Shown here in pieces: positions 57,700 through 64,000 of a stretch of 64,000 bases of DNA. Position 1 is the first letter of the stretch. Every line of letters starts with the position of its first letter. Source of the stretch: Microbacterium dauci (GTDB lineage: Bacteria; Actinomycetota; Actinomycetes; Actinomycetales; Microbacteriaceae); contig NZ_JASJND010000002.1 in assembly GCF_030065535.1 (NCBI RefSeq), positions 124,001-188,000 on the forward strand, written 5' to 3'. Below the pieces are notes generated by a model, which saw only the letters and a program-made list of their open reading frames with translations, had not been told where the DNA came from and did no database searches. A program made the translations under genes and the position numbers.

Positions 57700-59195
57700 G
57701 CCTCGCGCAGGGTGATGGCGTCGACGTCATCAGCGGAGTCCGTCTCACCGGTGCCGAACGGCTCGACCCGTTCGGCACCGATCCGGTCGACCTCCATCTG
57801 GCAGACGGCCTCATCGCCGACATCGCGCCGGTGGGCGCCCTGCCTGCGCGGGGCCGCGTCGTCGACGGCACCGGCGGGTGGGTCGTCCCCGGGCTCTGGG
57901 ACCACCACATCCACACGGTCCAGTGGGCACTCGTCGCCCAGCGCGTCGACCTCGGCGGTGCCGGCAGCGCGGCCGAGGCTGTGGCCGTCATGCGCACGGC
58001 ACCGGTGCTCGACGACGGTCGGCGGGTCGGCACGGGCTTCCGCGATGCCTTCTGGGCCGACGCGCCGACCTTGGAAGCCTTGGATGCCGCGACCGGCGAG
58101 GTGCCGACATACCTCATCAATGCCGACGTCCACAGCGTCTGGATGAACTCCGCCGCGCTGCGACGCGAGGGCATGTCTGCGCCCGACGGCGTCGTCCGAG
58201 AAGAGCCCGCCTTCGAGGTCTCGCGGCGCCTGAACCTCGTCGACCCGGCGGTCGCCGACCGCCTCGTCACCGAGTCGCTCGCCCGCGCCGCGGCACGCGG
58301 TGTCACGGGCATCGTCGACCTCGACATGGCGTGGAACGTCGAGGGCTGGACACGGCGGCTCGAGCGCGGGTTCGACCTCACGCGCGTCTCGTTCGGCGTC
58401 TACCCGGCCCTGCTCGAACGGGCGATCGCCGAGGGACTCCGGACCGGCGACGCCCTCGATGCGGCCGGGCTCGTGCGGGTCGGGTCGCTGAAGGCCATCA
58501 CCGATGGCTCCCTCGGCACGCGCACTGCCGCGTGCTCGCACCACTACCCGGGCGACCCCGGCAACTTCGGCCTGCTGACCGTGCCGCCGGACGAGCTTGT
58601 AGCGCTGATGACGAGAGCGACCGGTGCGGGCCTCACCTGCGCGATCCACGCGATCGGCGACGTGGCGAACTCGCACGCGCTCGACGCCTTCGCGACCACC
58701 GGCGCGACCGGCACGATCGAGCACGCCCAGCTCGTCGCCCACGTCGACATCCCGCGCTTCGGCCGCCTCGGCGTCGCCGCGAGCGTCCAGCCGGAACACG
58801 CGATCGACGACCGCGACCTCACCGACACCATCTGGGCTTCGCAGACGGCGCAGCCGTACCCGCTCCGCGCTCTCGCCGACGCGGGCGCGAACTTGCTGTT
58901 CGGCTCCGATGCGCCGGTCTCGCCGCTCGATCCGTGGGCGGCGATGGCCGCCGCGGTGCACCGGACCCGCGACGGCCGCGCACCGTGGCGCCCTGACCAG
59001 GCACTCGACGCGGGCACCGCGCTCGCGGCATCCACCGCCGGCGGCTCGGAGACGGGCTCGGCCCTGGAACCCGGGATGACGGCCGACCTCGTGCTGATCG
59101 ACCGCGACCCCCTGACCGCCGACGAGCCGGCGCTCCGGGGCACTCGCGCGCACGCGACGTTGCTCGCCGGCCGTCTCACGCACCTGGACATCTGA
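57696..59195 (+). CDS. Amidohydrolase family protein (YtcJ-like, amidohydrolase 3)
   Basis: The 499-residue metal-dependent hydrolase has the HxH site in WDHHIHTVQWAL, a metal-bridge region near VGSLKAITDGSLGT, His motifs in CAIHAIGDVANSHALD and IEHAQLV, and the final metal Asp in FGSDAPVSPLDP. Substrate unknown; relatives act on N-acyl or formamide groups. Co-translated with the PaiB-like gene. Confidence 0.88.
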   Translation: MSLAQGDGVDVISGVRLTGAERLDPFGTDPVDLHLADGLIADIAPVGALPARGRVVDGTGGWVVPGLWDHHIHTVQWALVAQRVDLGGAGSAAEAVAVMRTAPVLDDGRRVGTGFRDAFWADAPTLEALDAATGEVPTYLINADVHSVWMNSAALRREGMSAPDGVVREEPAFEVSRRLNLVDPAVADRLVTESLARAAARGVTGIVDLDMAWNVEGWTRRLERGFDLTRVSFGVYPALLERAIAEGLRTGDALDAAGLVRVGSLKAITDGSLGTRTAACSHHYPGDPGNFGLLTVPPDELVALMTRATGAGLTCAIHAIGDVANSHALDAFATTGATGTIEHAQLVAHVDIPRFGRLGVAASVQPEHAIDDRDLTDTIWASQTAQPYPLRALADAGANLLFGSDAPVSPLDPWAAMAAAVHRTRDGRAPWRPDQALDAGTALAASTAGGSETGSALEPGMTADLVLIDRDPLTADEPALRGTRAHATLLAGRLTHLDI

Positions 59196-59214
59196 TGCGC
59201 ATCACGACCGACGG

Positions 59215-59220
59215 TAGGTT
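59215..59220 (+). promoter_or_regulatory. -10 element TAGGTT, leaderless start of the gamma-carbonic anhydrase gene
   Basis: TAGGTT, six bases (CGAGCC), then the ATG at 59227. Confidence 0.6.
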
Positions 59221-59226
59221 CGAGCC

Positions 59227-59757
59227 ATGACCGTCGCAGCCGCTGCCAGCATCATCACCGTGTCGGGAGCGACGCCCGTCGTCCCGGCGACGGCCTTCGT
59301 CGCGGCCGGCGCTCGGATCGTCGGCGACGTGACCCTGGGGGAACAGTCGAGCGTCTGGTACAACGCGGTGCTGCGCGGTGACAGTGCGGCGATCACGGTA
59401 GGTGCGCGCAGCAACCTGCAGGACAACGTCTCGGTGCACGTCGATGCCGGGCACGCCGTGGTGATCGGCGACGACGTGTCGGTCGGACACAACGCCGTCG
59501 TGCACGGATGCCGCATCGGCGACGGATCCCTCATCGGCATGGGCAGCGTCATCCTCTCCGGTGCCGAAATCGGGGCCGGGTGCCTGATCGCAGGCGGCGC
59601 CGTCGTCCTCGGTGGCACGATCGTCCCCGACGGATCGCTCGTCGCGGGCGTTCCGGCGAAGGTGCGTCGCCCACTCACCGATGAAGAGCGGGCGGGTCTC
59701 CTCCGCAACGCCGCCGTCTACCTCGCGCACCTCGAGGCGCACGCCGCCGCCGAATGA
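59227..59757 (+). CDS. Gamma-carbonic anhydrase family protein
   Basis: The 176-residue left-handed beta-helix protein has hexapeptide repeats and the three zinc-ligand His positions in VHVDAGHAVVIG and SVGHNAVVHGC. Members include active carbonic anhydrases and inactive acyltransferase-like homologues such as PaaY/YrdA; activity here cannot be told from sequence. Overlaps lnt by four bases. Confidence 0.9.
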   Translation: MTVAAAASIITVSGATPVVPATAFVAAGARIVGDVTLGEQSSVWYNAVLRGDSAAITVGARSNLQDNVSVHVDAGHAVVIGDDVSVGHNAVVHGCRIGDGSLIGMGSVILSGAEIGAGCLIAGGAVVLGGTIVPDGSLVAGVPAKVRRPLTDEERAGLLRNAAVYLAHLEAHAAAE

Positions 59758-61322
59758 GCCGGCCGGGCCCCGCGCCACTCCTTCCAATCTGGCTGGCGCT
59801 CCCGATTGCGATCATCGCCGGCGCGCTGTTCGACCTCGCCTTCCCGGACGTCGGTATCTGGCAGCTCGCCTTCCCGGCCGCCGCCCTCGCGCTCCTCACA
59901 CTGATCGGCCGCTCGGTGGGCGGGGGCATGCTCGTCGGCGCAGTGTTCTCGGCGTCGTTCTACCTTCTGCACATCGAGTGGATCACCCGCTACCTCGGCG
60001 TGATCCCCTGGTTCGCGCTCGCGGGCATTGAAACGCTCCTGAACGCGATCACGGCGCCGCTGCTCGTCCTCGCGTATCGATGGATGCCACGACTCGCGCC
60101 GGGCCCGTGGGTGCGGGTCCTGGCGCTGCCGGCGCTCATCGCGGCGCTGTGGACCGCACGCGAGCAGTTCCTCGGTTCGTGGCCCTACACGGGCTTCCCA
60201 TGGGGAAGAGTCGGGATGAGCCAGTCCGAGGGTCCGCTGGCGGAGCTCGCATCGTGGGTCGGCGTCAGCGGCCTCACGTTCGCGATGGTGTTCGTTGCGG
60301 CGGCGGCGATCGAGGCGACCCGGCTGCGTGTGTGGCGACGTCTGACGCTCGGGATCCCCGCTGCGGCCATGCTCCTGATTCTCGCCGTCATTCCGCAGTT
60401 CCCCACGGCCGATGCCGGGACGATGCGGGTCGGCGCTGTCCAAGGCAACGGCCCGTCCGGCTACTTCGACGAACGCGAGCCGTACGCGATCTTCCAAGCC
60501 CAGCTGGACGCCACCGCCCCGGTGCTCGACGCGGACATCGACCTGCTCCTCTGGCCCGAGGGCGGGATCGACGCCGACCCGCTCGCGAACACCTCCGTCG
60601 CGCGAGCGCTGGGCGATCTCGCGACCCGGGTCGACGCACCGTTGCTGGTGAATGCCGCCACCGAGCGCGGCGAGGACATCTACAACACCTCGATGCTCTG
60701 GAATCCGGGAGCCCTCGAACCATCCGCACTGCACGACAAGCGCAACCCGGTGCCGATGGGGGAGTACGTACCCGATCGGTGGTTCTTCGAGGCGATCGTG
60801 CCGGACCTCATCGGCCTCATCCAACGCGAGTACACGCCGGGGACGAACGCGCCGTTCATGGACGTGGACGGCGTCGGCGTCGGCCTCGCGATCTGCTTCG
60901 ACGTCATCTACGACGAGGTGATCCGGGAGAGCGTGCAGGACGGTGCGCAGGTGCTGATGTTCCAGACGAACAACGCGGACTTCCGCGGCACCGACGAGAA
61001 CCTCCAGCAACTCGGGTTCGCCCGAATGCGGGCGATCGAGACCGGTCGTGCCGTCGTGAACGTATCCACCGTCGGGACGAGTCAGGTCATCGCGCCCGAT
61101 GGATCGGTCATGGACGCGCTCGGCGTCGATGAGGCCGGCGCGCTCGTGGTCGATGTCCCACTCCGGACGGGGCTCACCGCCGGGGTCGTCCTCGGACCGG
61201 CCGTACAGTGGCTCCTCGGCTGGCTCTCGCTCCCCGTTCTCGCAGCGCTCGGGGTCATCCTCCGGCTGCGCGGGCGCACGAAAGCGGCGCCGCCCGCGGA
61301 GGACGGCGCCGCTGAAGTGTGA
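59754..61322 (+). CDS. lnt: Apolipoprotein N-acyltransferase
   Basis: Lnt adds the third acyl chain to lipoproteins. The 522-residue product has five or six N-terminal membrane segments (1-210), a nitrilase-type domain with the catalytic triad Glu in LLWPEGGID, Lys in HDKRNPVPMGEYVP, Cys in GLAICFDVIYDE, and a final membrane segment. Actinobacterial homologues such as mycobacterial Lnt are active. The coding 3' end contains the rbpA terminator hairpin. Confidence 0.93.
   Translation: MSRPGPAPLLPIWLALPIAIIAGALFDLAFPDVGIWQLAFPAAALALLTLIGRSVGGGMLVGAVFSASFYLLHIEWITRYLGVIPWFALAGIETLLNAITAPLLVLAYRWMPRLAPGPWVRVLALPALIAALWTAREQFLGSWPYTGFPWGRVGMSQSEGPLAELASWVGVSGLTFAMVFVAAAAIEATRLRVWRRLTLGIPAAAMLLILAVIPQFPTADAGTMRVGAVQGNGPSGYFDEREPYAIFQAQLDATAPVLDADIDLLLWPEGGIDADPLANTSVARALGDLATRVDAPLLVNAATERGEDIYNTSMLWNPGALEPSALHDKRNPVPMGEYVPDRWFFEAIVPDLIGLIQREYTPGTNAPFMDVDGVGVGLAICFDVIYDEVIRESVQDGAQVLMFQTNNADFRGTDENLQQLGFARMRAIETGRAVVNVSTVGTSQVIAPDGSVMDALGVDEAGALVVDVPLRTGLTAGVVLGPAVQWLLGWLSLPVLAALGVILRLRGRTKAAPPAEDGAAEV
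61283..61313 (-). terminator. Terminator for rbpA inside the lnt 3' coding end
   Basis: AGCGGCGCC (61283-61291) and GGCGCCGCT (61305-61313) form a perfect 9-bp stem with a 13-nt loop. On the minus strand the stem is followed by TTCGTG, a short T-rich stretch, fitting termination of rbpA, whose stop is 13 bases away. Confidence 0.55.
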
Positions 61323-61325
61323 GTG

Positions 61326-61688
61326 TCAGGCGCTCAGGCGCTCGCCACGACGTGCCCGCAGCAGTGCGAGGCGCTCTTCGAGCAGTTCCTCGAGCTCGGG
61401 AATCGTCCGGCGTTCCATGAGCATGTCCCAGTGGGTGCGGGCTGCCTTGTCGCCCGAGTGGTCGACCTCGGCGACGGTGTCGCCGATCCGACGAAGGGCC
61501 TCGGAACCGCAAGTGCGGCATTCCCAGGCCTCAGGGACCTCTGCGTCAGCCGCAAAGGTCATCACCGTCTCACGCTCGCACTGCGTGCAGACGTACGTGT
61601 GGTTGGTGCGCTCCACGAACACGACGCCTTCTTCGCTCTGTAGGCTCGAAGCGCCGAGTCGCATGCCGCGCAGGCTGCGATCTGCCAT
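61326..61688 (-). CDS. rbpA: RNA polymerase-binding protein RbpA
   Basis: RbpA binds the housekeeping sigma factor and stabilises the open complex; it is an actinobacterial hallmark. The 120-residue product has an N-terminal tail, a zinc-ribbon-like core (CTQCERE...CRTCGSEA) and the C-terminal sigma-interacting helix (TIPELEELLEERLALL). The ATG at 61688 (MADRSLRGMRLGASS) has AGAGGA five bases upstream. Confidence 0.97.
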   Translation of the reverse strand: MADRSLRGMRLGASSLQSEEGVVFVERTNHTYVCTQCERETVMTFAADAEVPEAWECRTCGSEALRRIGDTVAEVDHSGDKAARTHWDMLMERRTIPELEELLEERLALLRARRGERLSA

Positions 61689-61716
61689 TGTGTGGTCCTC
61701 TCGGTCGTCCTCAGGT

Positions 61717-61744
61717 ATAACGAACTCACCTGTGGACTTCATCC
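61717..61744 (-). promoter_or_regulatory. SigH/SigR-like promoter of rbpA
   Basis: On the minus strand GGATGA, 16 bases, then CGTTAT. The spacing equals that of the SigH/SigR consensus and the -10 half is good, but the -35 (GGATGA for GGAAYA) deviates. In Streptomyces rbpA is under SigR control. TTATAC also allows a housekeeping -10 reading. Confidence 0.4.
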
Positions 61745-61823
61745 GAACGGGTGCCCCGATGCCCCTGATTCACAGGGGACGCCCAGCAGCCCGAGGTAAA
61801 TACGCCGGGCGTGTCGGCGGGCT

Positions 61824-62594
61824 TCAACGGCCGTTGATGGCCGCCATCGCGAGATCGGCGCGATCCGTAACGATCCCGTCGACGCCGCGTGCCAGGAGCG
61901 CCCGCATCTTGGCCGGCTCGTTCACGGTCCAGACGTGCACTTCGACGCCGGCATCGTGTGCCCCTGCGATGAACCGAGGTGTGATGATGCGGATGCCGCG
62001 GTGGCGCTCCGGCACCTGCAGGGCATCGACCTCGTGCAGCCCGCTCCGCGCAAGCCCGGTGAGGCCGGTCCGGAGTCCCAGGAGGATCCGAGCGAGGGTC
62101 TTCGACCCTGCGGATGTGGCGGGCGCGCCGCCCCGCTCGCGTGCCGCGGCCAGCGCGGCGCGGCGACGTGCATCGTCGAAGCTCGTGAGCAGCACCCGGT
62201 CAGCATGGCGCGCGATGACATGGCCGGCTGGGACCGCCGCGGCATCCGCCTTCACATCGAGGTTGAACCGCGCGTCCGGGAACGCGTCGAGCGCATCGCG
62301 CAGGGTGGCGAGGCCGCCCCGGGTGGCCATGATCTGCTCGAGCTCGCGCGCCGTCACGTCAGCCACCGGTCGGGGGTCTCCGGTCACCCGACGCAGATCG
62401 GCATCGTGGAAGAGCACCACCTCACCGTCCGCGGTGAGGTGGCAGTCGGACTCCAGGTACGGCGTCCCAGCCGCGCGCCCCGCAGCCAACGCGGCGACCG
62501 AGTTCTCGACGACGCCCTCGGAGTCCGGCGGGACGAATCCGCGGTGCGCGAGGACGCGGGGGAGCGGGGAACCGGAGAACCAGGGATGGGTCAC
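61824..62594 (-). CDS. Glycerophosphodiester phosphodiesterase family protein
   Basis: The 256-residue TIM-barrel protein has LAHRGFVPPD...ENSVAAL, YLESDCHLTADGEVVLFHD with the metal and catalytic residues, and VHVWTVNEPAKM. GlpQ-type enzymes release glycerol-3-phosphate from phospholipid head groups; no signal peptide, so it is cytoplasmic (UgpQ-like). The GTG at 62594 has AGGA seven bases upstream and is preferred to the longer shadow frame. Confidence 0.92.
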   Translation of the reverse strand: MTHPWFSGSPLPRVLAHRGFVPPDSEGVVENSVAALAAGRAAGTPYLESDCHLTADGEVVLFHDADLRRVTGDPRPVADVTARELEQIMATRGGLATLRDALDAFPDARFNLDVKADAAAVPAGHVIARHADRVLLTSFDDARRRAALAAARERGGAPATSAGSKTLARILLGLRTGLTGLARSGLHEVDALQVPERHRGIRIITPRFIAGAHDAGVEVHVWTVNEPAKMRALLARGVDGIVTDRADLAMAAINGR

Positions 62595-62715
62595 ACCTTC
62601 ATCCTGACCGCCAGCTCCGCCCGTGCGCCACCGATGGGGGTGAACACCCGGTTGATAGGGTCGGAGATGCTCGAGCCACAGCTCGCACCACCCCCACACC
62701 TCGCAGGAGATCGTC

Positions 62716-63477
62716 ATGTCGCAGCCCCTTCCCTCCGGTTCCCTCACGGGGAAGACCGCCCTCGTGACCGGCTCGTCGCGCGGCATCGGGGCCGACACCG
62801 CGCGCTACCTCGCCCAGGCCGGCGCGAACGTCGTCATCAACTTCCGGAACAAGGCGCCCCGTGCCGAGAAGCTCGCGACCGAGCTGCGCGAGCTCGGCGT
62901 GCAGGTGCTCACCGTCGGCGCCGACCTCACCGATGCGGCATCCGTGCAGGCGATGTTCCAGTCGGTCGGCGAGACCTTCGGCAGCCTCGACGTTCTCGTC
63001 CTGAACGCCTCGGGAGGCATGGAAGGCGGCATGGCTGCCGACTACGCGCTCACGCTCAACCGCGACGCCCAGGTGGGCGTCCTCGAGGCTGCGCTTCCGC
63101 TGATGGCGGCCGGCAGCCGTGTCGTGTTCGTCACGAGCCACCAGGCGCACTTCATCGAGACCACGCCCACGATGCCCGAGTACGAGCCCGTCGCCCGCTC
63201 GAAGCGCGCCGGTGAAGACGCACTCCGCGCACGGATTCCCGCGCTCACGGACGCGGGCGTCGAGTTCGTCGTGGTGTCGGGCGACATGATCGAGGGCACC
63301 ATCACTGCCACGCTGCTCGAACGCGCCAACCCCGGCGCGATCGAGGCCCGCCGCGAGAGCGCCGGAAAGCTCTACAACGTGTCGGAGTTCGCCGCGGAGG
63401 TCGCGCTCGCGACGATCGAACCGGTACCCGCCGACAACACCAAGCTCATCGGCGACGTGAGCTCGTTCGGCGCCTGA
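62716..63477 (+). CDS. Short-chain dehydrogenase/reductase with atypical active site
   Basis: The 253-residue Rossmann-fold SDR has the cofactor motif TGSSRGIG, DLTD, and LNASGGMEGG (NAG-type). Instead of YxxxK the expected region reads YEPVARSKRAGED: the Lys is present but the residue four before it is Val and Tyr is three positions farther upstream. The substrate is unknown. AGGAG upstream of the ATG. Confidence 0.88.
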   Translation: MSQPLPSGSLTGKTALVTGSSRGIGADTARYLAQAGANVVINFRNKAPRAEKLATELRELGVQVLTVGADLTDAASVQAMFQSVGETFGSLDVLVLNASGGMEGGMAADYALTLNRDAQVGVLEAALPLMAAGSRVVFVTSHQAHFIETTPTMPEYEPVARSKRAGEDALRARIPALTDAGVEFVVVSGDMIEGTITATLLERANPGAIEARRESAGKLYNVSEFAAEVALATIEPVPADNTKLIGDVSSFGA

Positions 63478-63479
63478 AC

Positions 63480-64000
63480 ATGCGGCCCACCGACATCCAG
63501 ACCCTCGTCTCCGTCGGCCGCCCGACGATCCACCCCGACGGCGAGTTCGCCGTGTTCGCGACGTCGCGGCCCGACGTTGCCGCGAACCGGAACGTCGGGC
63601 AGCTGTGGCGCGTCGACCTGCCGGCGGGCACGCCGCGCAGGCTCACGCAGGGCGTCGCCGACGCATCGCCACGCATCTCGCCCGACGGCACGACCATCGC
63701 GTTCGTGCGCGCCGACGCGGGCGGCAAGCCGCAGATCTTCGTGATCCCGGCGGGCGGTGGCGAGCCCGTGCAGGCGACCGCCGCTCCCGGTGGCGTGTCG
63801 GCCTTCGCATGGTCGCCCGACAGCACCCGGTTCGCTTACCTTTCACGAGTGGTCGAAGAGGGACGCTATGGGAGCGTCGATGGACTGGATGCCGCGGCCG
63901 AAGCGCCGCGCCGTGTCACCGGTGTCCGGTGGCACGCGAACGGACTGGGCTATCTCGCCGACCGTCCTGCGCACGTGTTCGTGATCGACGCGCCGGCCAC
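63480..64000 (+). CDS. S9 (prolyl oligopeptidase) family peptidase, N-terminal part
   Basis: An open frame from ATG 63480 to the window end, 173 codons without a stop. It shows WD40-like propeller repeats (PTIHPDGEFAVFATSRPD; ASPRISPDGTTIAFVRAD; FAWSPDSTRFAYLSR) typical of dipeptidyl-peptidase-like S9 enzymes, whose alpha/beta-hydrolase domain would follow beyond the window. It starts three bases after the SDR stop, so likely the same operon. Confidence 0.88.
   Translation, partial: MRPTDIQTLVSVGRPTIHPDGEFAVFATSRPDVAANRNVGQLWRVDLPAGTPRRLTQGVADASPRISPDGTTIAFVRADAGGKPQIFVIPAGGGEPVQATAAPGGVSAFAWSPDSTRFAYLSRVVEEGRYGSVDGLDAAAEAPRRVTGVRWHANGLGYLADRPAHVFVIDAPA

Overview
The window is high-G+C DNA (about 70 % by eye), densely packed, with many 1-8 bp ATGA/TGATG-type gene overlaps. 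Actinobacterial marker genes are present: RbpA, DUF2469, the ClpS-DUF2017-metallopeptidase trio, GlgE, group-II (GlbO-like) truncated haemoglobin and a mycobacterial-type RpiB. Gene order and codon habits point to Microbacteriaceae, most likely Microbacterium or a close relative. It is chromosomal housekeeping sequence. I see no insertion sequence, prophage, CRISPR array, plasmid function or defence island.

Layout. 1-4.1 kb: rimM (5' end cut by the window edge), trmD, a small membrane protein, rplS, lepB, rnhB, DUF2469. 4.2-8.2 kb: yraN, comM, dprA, xerC. 8.2-13.8 kb: an M23 peptidase facing rpsB, tsf, pyrH, frr, cdsA and a DivIVA-repeat protein. 13.9-18.8 kb: a secreted transglycosylase-like protein, a small zinc-site protein, an AI-2E family permease, an unusual 591-residue envelope protein and a thioredoxin/TPR protein. 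18.8-25.2 kb (minus): glgX, glgE, glgB. 25.2-30.3 kb: cysteine desulfurase, mnmA, two gene remnants, ligA. 30.3-37.6 kb: fadD (minus), gatCAB, dinB, a GerW-like protein, a P-loop kinase. 37.6-39.6 kb (minus): DUF2017, clpS, metallopeptidase, tRNA-His, orn, tRNA-Arg. 39.6-43.7 kb: divergent yczE/yczR pair, msrA, an ssb paralogue, a lipoprotein. 43.7-49 kb: ettA, two thioesterases, an unknown protein, truncated haemoglobin, MscS channel. 49-55.4 kb (minus): two-component system with an ABC exporter, then aminopeptidase N. 55.5-64 kb: rpiB, a Nei-type glycosylase, a PaiB-like protein, an amidohydrolase, gamma-carbonic anhydrase, lnt, rbpA, GDPD, an atypical SDR and the start of an S9 peptidase.

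Functional groupings. The first 13 kb carries ribosome maturation (RimM, TrmD, L19, S2, EF-Ts, RRF), DNA import and processing genes (ComM, DprA) with XerC, and phospholipid synthesis (CdsA). The glg cluster makes and trims alpha-glucan by the GlgE (maltose-1-phosphate) route. The cysteine desulfurase supplies sulfur for MnmA tRNA thiolation next door. GatCAB supplies Gln-tRNA and/or Asn-tRNA by transamidation. ClpS with DUF2017 looks like an N-degron proteolysis module.

Regulatory reading. At least a dozen genes have a TAnnnT -10 hexamer placed 6-7 nt before the start codon and no ribosome-binding site, the arrangement of leaderless mRNAs. Two divergent gene pairs share overlapping back-to-back -10 elements. 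msrA has a match to the SigH/SigR thiol-stress promoter. The heptamer GGATGCC/GGCATCC is strongly over-represented on both strands and also occurs as inverted pairs that form intergenic terminators, a pattern like DNA-uptake sequences. I consider that the most interesting signal in the window.
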